This document shows positions 12,779 to 16,620 of a DNA stretch of 16,620 bases, piece by piece. The notes under the pieces were generated by a model that was not told the origin of the DNA, made no database searches, and saw nothing but the letters and a program-made list of their open reading frames with translations. The number at the start of each line of letters is the position of its first letter. The first letter of the stretch is position 1. Made by a program: the position numbers and the translations under genes. The stretch comes from Clostridium sp. CAG:510 (lineage in GTDB: Bacteria > Bacillota > Clostridia > Lachnospirales > Lachnospiraceae): contig FR880797.1 of NCBI GenBank assembly GCA_000434615.1, positions 1 to 16,620 on the forward strand. The letters run 5' to 3'.

Positions 12779-12955
12779 TTACAGCTTGTCCGTCTTTGCC
12801 GTAATCTTACCGAACAACGACTGTACAATAGTTGTAATCTGTGATTTGAAAAGGATAACTAATCCCACCAGAACCACGATTATCAAAATAACCTCGACCG
12901 TTCCCATACCGTCTTCTTCTCTAAAAAAATCCTGAAATCCTTTTTTCTTTCTCAT
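12779..12955 (-). CDS. flp: Flp-type IVb pilin (major pilin candidate)
   Basis: A 58-residue gene found by direct translation. The product starts MRKKKGFQDFFREEDG, then MGTVEVILIIVVLVGLVILF, then a short amphipathic tail ending KTDKL. G16|M17 with E21 at +5 is a textbook type IVb prepilin cleavage site, and the mature peptide would be 42 residues, almost all one helix, as in Flp1-family pilins. It carries the best ribosome site in the operon, AGGAGG 6 bases before the ATG, as expected for the most abundant subunit. It lies between tadC and the DUF5702 gene with short gaps. Position, motif and size agree; the only doubt is whether a second flp copy elsewhere is the main pilin. Confidence 0.9.
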   Translation of the reverse strand: MRKKKGFQDFFREEDGMGTVEVILIIVVLVGLVILFKSQITTIVQSLFGKITAKTDKL

Positions 12956-12961
12956 AAATAT

Positions 12962-12967
12962 CCTCCT
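12962..12967 (-). promoter_or_regulatory. Consensus ribosome binding site of flp
   Basis: The minus strand reads AGGAGG, exactly 6 bases upstream of the flp ATG at 12955. It is the strongest Shine-Dalgarno site seen in the pilus operon and suggests that pilin output is raised at translation. Confidence 0.85.
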
Positions 12968-12977
12968 GTTTTCATTG

Positions 12978-14153
12978 TTAAAAAGCTAAAAATGCCGGAT
13001 ACATAATCAGTACCATTGTCATGGCAAGCATTAGCATCATGGGAAAAAGAAGTCTGGTCGACGCCTCCTCCCCCTTTCTTCTGGATGCGGCGCTTCTTTC
13101 TTCCGACAGCGCCGTAACCTCCTGACGCAGTGTGTTAAACAACTGGGTATTTCCCTTCTGCAGACTTTGTGTCAGTAATGCTGTCAGCTTTACATAATGC
13201 TTCTGTCCCACTCTTTTGCCAAAATTTTCAAATGCTGCCGCTTCTGATACTCCGCCTTCTATCTCCCTGCTTGCATAGAGCATTTCTTCATATACAGGGT
13301 TTTTACCATAACCTTTTTCCGCGATTTTCTTCCAACTGTTTCCGATACTTAAACCCGCTCCCAGATAGAGGGTGAGTTTATTGACAATGGCGGGGTATTC
13401 CTCTTCCATAACAGCAATTTTCTTTTCCCGTTCTTTTTTCTGCTGCCACTCTGTTCCAAACCAGTAAAACAGTGCTGCTCCTGTTCCGAGTCCTGCTGCC
13501 CATAGATTTCCTCCTTTCCTTTTGGTTTTCCATACCACTTTTTCACCGTTGATTTCCTCCGGCAGGGTAATCACATTTTCTCCCCGGCTGGCTTCTTCCG
13601 CCTGTTCTGCCGTTCTTTCCACCACTTCTTCATACTCCGGCGGCTTTTCCGCTACCGTGACCGGAAAATTCACTACCCTTTCAAACGAGTAGTAAGATAC
13701 TGTCAGAGTAAGACTTACAGATACGGAGGATTGCCGCAGCAAGGTTCCGCTTTCGGATAGAATCTGTGGATTGTCGCTGCTCCAGGTCAGGGTAAACGGA
13801 TAAGCTGACATCCTCTCCGGTAAATATAAATCCTCCGATACCCTGTCCCAGGAAGCATTATCCCCCAGTACGATTTCCGGAAGCTCCTTTAGCAGCTTCT
13901 CATACAGAACCGACAGTTCTGCTTCTGAGTACCTATTCTCCTGAATACGCAGCTCTGTTTCCGCCAGCTTGCCATCTTCACTTTCTGCAGACAACCATAC
14001 TGTCTGTTCTCCTTTTCCTGCTTCATTTCTGTAAATATACCTGCCATCCCGCAGCACCTCCTTTTCTCCGTCCTGTATCATAAGCAGCAGGGAAATCAGG
14101 CATCCCGCCGCCACCATAAGCACGCAGTATTTCTGTTTCTTCATTTTATCCAT
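12978..14153 (-). CDS. tadC: TadC-like type II secretion F-domain protein with an Ig-like insert
   Basis: A 391-residue inner-membrane platform protein. Residues 9-26 form a first transmembrane helix. Residues 95-168 look like a small bacterial Ig-like (aBig-type) domain: DLYLPERM..., FTLTWSSDNPQIL, SGTLL, SVSLTLTVSY, NFPVTV. A second, truncated Ig start may follow (ITLPEEINGEKVVW, 195-208). A second helix (218-233) leads to the T2SSF domain (250-370), with AIVNKLTLYLGAGLSIGNSWKKIA and LTQSLQKGNTQLFNTLRQE, and a last hydrophobic helix at 369-391. Ordinary TadC proteins lack the extracytoplasmic N-terminal part. The start at 14153 has GGGAG about 12 bases upstream. It follows tadB after about 39 bases and precedes flp. 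TadB and TadC together form the membrane platform on which CpaF acts. Confidence 0.85.
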   Translation of the reverse strand: MDKMKKQKYCVLMVAAGCLISLLLMIQDGEKEVLRDGRYIYRNEAGKGEQTVWLSAESEDGKLAETELRIQENRYSEAELSVLYEKLLKELPEIVLGDNASWDRVSEDLYLPERMSAYPFTLTWSSDNPQILSESGTLLRQSSVSVSLTLTVSYYSFERVVNFPVTVAEKPPEYEEVVERTAEQAEEASRGENVITLPEEINGEKVVWKTKRKGGNLWAAGLGTGAALFYWFGTEWQQKKEREKKIAVMEEEYPAIVNKLTLYLGAGLSIGNSWKKIAEKGYGKNPVYEEMLYASREIEGGVSEAAAFENFGKRVGQKHYVKLTALLTQSLQKGNTQLFNTLRQEVTALSEERSAASRRKGEEASTRLLFPMMLMLAMTMVLIMYPAFLAF

Positions 14154-14192
14154 TCTTTTGTCTTTCTCCCGGATCTCCGTTATGTATTTCCG

Positions 14193-15026
14193 TCATAAAA
14201 TATCAAGTAAAATGCGGTTTGCAAGACTTCGGGCTCCCAGATAGCAGAACAGACATACCGTCATGACCCCTCTTCCGGTAACACCCTCATACAAGCCCTT
14301 GAAAAAACCCGGATTTCCTATTTCAATATAGCCGGCCAGTAAAAAGGGAATGATGTTCATAATCTTCTGTTCAAACAGTTTGCCGCTGACAGCTACGGCA
14401 ATTTCCTGTTTCAGTGATATTTCATCCCCTATCAGGGTTGCCGCAGACTCAATAACGGAAGGAAGATTTCCACCGCTCTTTACCGCAAGAGAAAAGATAT
14501 CCCCAAATTCCCGGATATGCTCCACATCACTGCGTTCTCCAAGCTCTGTCAGAAAGCCCGCAAGCGGTCTGTTGTAGGAAAAATCCTTTTCCATTTTCTT
14601 GAGTTCGGCTCCTATAAGGTTTCGGCTGTCCATTCCCCGTGCTCCGTACAGGCTGCGGATATCTTTGGCACTCTCCAAAAAGGCATTTTCCACAGAAAAA
14701 CCCGCCCGCAGATTGGCAGACAGATAAATAAGGAAGTCCCCAAACTGTATTTCCAAATCTCTTTTCCGTTGTTTCTGCCTGTTATTCTGCATACCGACAT
14801 AAATCCGTACAGCTAATGGCAGAAGCAGAACCGCAACAAACGGCGTTCCATAAAAGAAACAGGATAAAAACAACACACAGCCAAGGCTCAAAAGCAGATA
14901 CTTTACCTTTTCTTTTCCTGTAAAATAATAGATTTTATACAGGACAATGCCTTTTTTTGCAGCGGCAAAGTACTCCCTCTTTTTCTTCTTATAGCATAAG
15001 ACCTGCTGCCTTAAGTTTTTCCACAT
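14193..15026 (-). CDS. tadB: TadB-like type II secretion F-domain protein
   Basis: A 277-residue inner-membrane protein. A basic cytoplasmic N-terminus (KKKKREY) leads to two close membrane helices (about 43-77), then the cytoplasmic T2SSF domain (about 92-220) with FGDFLIYLSANLRAGFSVENAF and FSLAVKSGGNLPSVIESAA, then two C-terminal hydrophobic segments. This is the standard TadB layout. I start it at ATG 15026, which has AAAGGA 10 bases upstream and overlaps the end of cpaF by 38 bases. The open frame continues 51 codons further up, but that part lies wholly within cpaF and does not resemble TadB. The overlap suggests coupled translation with the motor ATPase. Confidence 0.9.
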   Translation of the reverse strand: MWKNLRQQVLCYKKKKREYFAAAKKGIVLYKIYYFTGKEKVKYLLLSLGCVLFLSCFFYGTPFVAVLLLPLAVRIYVGMQNNRQKQRKRDLEIQFGDFLIYLSANLRAGFSVENAFLESAKDIRSLYGARGMDSRNLIGAELKKMEKDFSYNRPLAGFLTELGERSDVEHIREFGDIFSLAVKSGGNLPSVIESAATLIGDEISLKQEIAVAVSGKLFEQKIMNIIPFLLAGYIEIGNPGFFKGLYEGVTGRGVMTVCLFCYLGARSLANRILLDIL

Positions 15027-16182
15027 GCTGCAGTTGTCCTTTCTTTTGCAAAATACCAATCCGCGGAGAGGCATCCTCCGTAAACTCATAAAGAGTGTGC
15101 ATCTTGATTTCTCCGTCCTGTATGCCGTCAATTTCTGTAATTTCCAGCACTCTTCTGCTTTTATCGCGTATCCTGCCAAGATGTATCATGATGTCAATGG
15201 CAGAAGCAATCTGCTGTTTTACCGCCGCCAGCGGAATGTCCATTCCCATTAAAATCATATTTTCCAGACGGCTTAACATATCCCTGGCACTGTTTGCATG
15301 CCCGGTTGACATAGAGCCGTCATGTCCGGTATTAAATGCCGTAATCATATCCACCGCCTCGCTGCCACGGACTTCCCCGACAATTATCCTGTCCGGACGC
15401 ATCCGCAGGGAGCTTTTAATCAAGTCCCTTATGGTAATGGCATGACAGCCCTCCACGTTTTCGTTCCGGGTTTCTAAGCGAATTAAGTTTTCAATGCCTT
15501 GTATCTGCAGCTCCGCACTGTCTTCAATGGTGATAATTCTTTCATCCTTGGGAATAAAATCGGATAAGATGTTTAAGAAAGTGGTTTTGCCGGAACCGGT
15601 TCCACCACTGACAAAGATGTTGTACCCTGCCTGCACGTACAGGCGCAGTTCTTCGGCTGCTTCCTTTGTGATGCTCCCCCAGCTTATAAGCTGGTCTATG
15701 GTCAGGGGACAATCGGGGAATTTACGAATAGTAACGATGGGACCATTTAGTGCAATGGGTGAGAGCACCACATTGACACGGCTTCCGTTCTGCAGTCTGG
15801 CATCCACAATGGGGGATACTTCGTTTACCGTACGATTGCAATCCCCCACAATCCGCTGGATAATCTGCAGTAATTTTTCTTCGGAAGAAAACTGTATAGG
15901 AACTTCTTCCATCCGTCCCCTTTTTTCCACAAAAATGTGGTCGGGTCCGTTTATCATAATTTCCGTTATGCTGCTGTCCTCTATAAGAGTCTGTAAAATA
16001 TCCAGCCTGCGCAGGGAACAAAATATTTCCCGCTTGAGTTTCCGCCGGATATCCACCGGGTACAGCCGGATTGCTTCTTCCAGAAGAAACAGATCATCTA
16101 TCTGGGAAAGAACCTCCTCGTCCGTTGTTTCTTTGGAATAATCCAGCCTGTTGAGTAATTTTTCTTCTAAGTATTTTTTCAT
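14989..16182 (-). CDS. cpaF: CpaF/TadA family pilus assembly ATPase
   Basis: A 397-residue cytoplasmic hexameric motor ATPase that powers Flp pilus assembly through TadB/TadC. An N-terminal helical region (1-60) precedes the secretion ATPase core. The CpaF signature is present (IVDARLQNGSRVNVVLSPIA, then GPIVTIRKF). The ATPase boxes follow: Walker A GGTGSGKTT (193-201), Asp box ITIEDSAEL (217-225), Walker B RIIVGEVRG (265-273), and His box TGHDGSMSTGHAN (285-297). I chose ATG 16182: it overlaps the upstream TadZ-like gene as ATGA and has GGAGG a few bases upstream. The frame is open 46 codons further, but that part shadows the upstream gene. Length and motif set are normal, so it should be active. 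Confidence 0.96.
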   Translation of the reverse strand: MKKYLEEKLLNRLDYSKETTDEEVLSQIDDLFLLEEAIRLYPVDIRRKLKREIFCSLRRLDILQTLIEDSSITEIMINGPDHIFVEKRGRMEEVPIQFSSEEKLLQIIQRIVGDCNRTVNEVSPIVDARLQNGSRVNVVLSPIALNGPIVTIRKFPDCPLTIDQLISWGSITKEAAEELRLYVQAGYNIFVSGGTGSGKTTFLNILSDFIPKDERIITIEDSAELQIQGIENLIRLETRNENVEGCHAITIRDLIKSSLRMRPDRIIVGEVRGSEAVDMITAFNTGHDGSMSTGHANSARDMLSRLENMILMGMDIPLAAVKQQIASAIDIMIHLGRIRDKSRRVLEITEIDGIQDGEIKMHTLYEFTEDASPRIGILQKKGQLQHVEKLKAAGLML

Positions 16183-16620
16183 GCCGCCTCCAGTTCTTCC
16201 GAAATCAGTTTCCGGATATAGTCCGCAAGTTCCCCTCTGGTGTACTGTTCCAGCCGCTCCGGGATACCCGTAAAGACCGGCAGGAGCTTCTTGGACGTTT
16301 TCTCCAGTATCTCCTCGCACCGGTAATCCCTGAGCAGTTCCTCATACTGGGCAATTTTGCCCTGTGCGGCAGGATCCTCTTTCGTAATCGTGTAAATCCT
16401 GTCGCAATGTTTCAGCAGTTCAAAGATGCCCTGTATGCTTTCGCTCAAATCCAAAATCACATAGTCATAGCCTCCGTATTCGGCAATCTTTTCCACCAGC
16501 TCCACCCATTCCGGGCCTTTCGCGTAAATCAGGTTCTGTCCCGCATACACCGGCGGTATATAATGCAGCCGTCCTATCTGCATGGTAACGGACTGCAGTC
16601 TCACTGCGAACCGCTCTTCC
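16179..16620 (-). CDS. tadZ: TadZ/CpaE-like ATPase, C-terminal part (cut by window edge)
   Basis: An open frame of 146 codons with no stop up to the right edge, so the N-terminus, including any receiver domain and Walker A, is outside. The visible part has the MinD/ParA-like segment YGGYDYVILDLSESIQGIFELLKHCDRIYTITKED. This is the deviant Walker B and downstream region typical of CpaE/TadZ localisation ATPases upstream of cpaF in Clostridia. A helical C-terminus ending ELEAA follows. In that group TadZ positions the pilus machine at the pole or membrane. The stop overlaps cpaF as ATGA. A GTG at 16604 is in frame but lies within the domain, so I treat it as internal. Confidence 0.82.
   Translation of the reverse strand, partial: EERFAVRLQSVTMQIGRLHYIPPVYAGQNLIYAKGPEWVELVEKIAEYGGYDYVILDLSESIQGIFELLKHCDRIYTITKEDPAAQGKIAQYEELLRDYRCEEILEKTSKKLLPVFTGIPERLEQYTRGELADYIRKLISEELEAA

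Noticed and set aside
15027..15179. A 51-codon N-terminal extension of TadB
   Set aside because: It lies inside cpaF in another frame, its composition is unlike TadB, and a well-placed ribosome site precedes the ATG at 15026.
16183..16320. A 46-codon N-terminal extension of CpaF
   Set aside because: It lies in the TadZ-like gene. The ATGA overlap and GGAGG site support the start at 16182.
1..16620. CRISPR arrays, insertion sequences or phage genes
   Set aside because: No regularly spaced repeats, transposase or integrase motifs, or terminal inverted repeats with target duplications were found. The only tandem array is the in-gene 36-base repeat at 8450-8557.

Overview
The window looks like a chromosomal segment of a Gram-positive anaerobe of the class Clostridia, most likely Lachnospiraceae. 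The grounds are: a two-subunit oxygen-sensitive (class I) fumarase; a Tad/Flp pilus locus that has FHA/DUF6382 and DUF5702 proteins and no outer-membrane secretin in view; moderate-to-low G+C; strong AGGAGG-type ribosome sites; and tRNA and rRNA-type promoters with TTGACA boxes. The genus cannot be fixed from the sequence. Every gene I can support is on the minus strand, so transcription runs from high to low coordinates.

Region 1 (16620 to about 7842) is a Tad (Flp, type IVb) pilus operon. In transcription order it holds: the C-terminal part of a TadZ/CpaE-like ATPase (cut by the window edge), the CpaF/TadA motor ATPase, TadB, a TadC that carries an extracytoplasmic Ig-like insert, a 58-residue Flp pilin, a DUF5702 protein, a TadE-like protein with a duplicated His/Cys motif, an A24 prepilin peptidase, a second TadE-like pseudopilin, and a DUF6382-FHA protein. 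Most junctions are tight (ATGA or longer overlaps, or short gaps). Three of the small proteins carry G|xxxxE prepilin-peptidase sites next to the peptidase gene. The operon ends with a degraded MgtC/SapB remnant that runs into a strong intrinsic terminator at 7842-7870.

Region 2 (7840 to 2370) is a probable seven-gene housekeeping operon with its own candidate promoter directly after that terminator. It encodes a rhomboid protease, a flavodoxin-like/SCP2 fusion protein, a HIT-family hydrolase, the fumarase alpha and beta subunits, a PlsC acyltransferase, and a DUF2262-type protein of unknown function. Translational coupling is visible at HIT/fumA (ATGA) and plsC/DUF2262 (8-base overlap).

Region 3 (2295 to 1) holds a tRNA-Ser(GCU) with a perfect consensus promoter and an intrinsic terminator. 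It is followed by an AT-rich gene for a polytopic DUF6044/YkoS-like membrane protein. At the left edge are two tandem consensus promoters with phased A-tracts and a leader that resembles an rRNA operon leader. They point out of the window, so an rRNA operon probably begins just beyond base 1.

The most unusual features are the Ig-bearing TadC, the TadE-like protein with a tandem H-x4-C...C-x2-C module, the 12-residue tandem repeat in the FHA protein linker, and the MgtC remnant whose reading frame passes through a terminator hairpin. No CRISPR array, insertion sequence or phage gene is visible.
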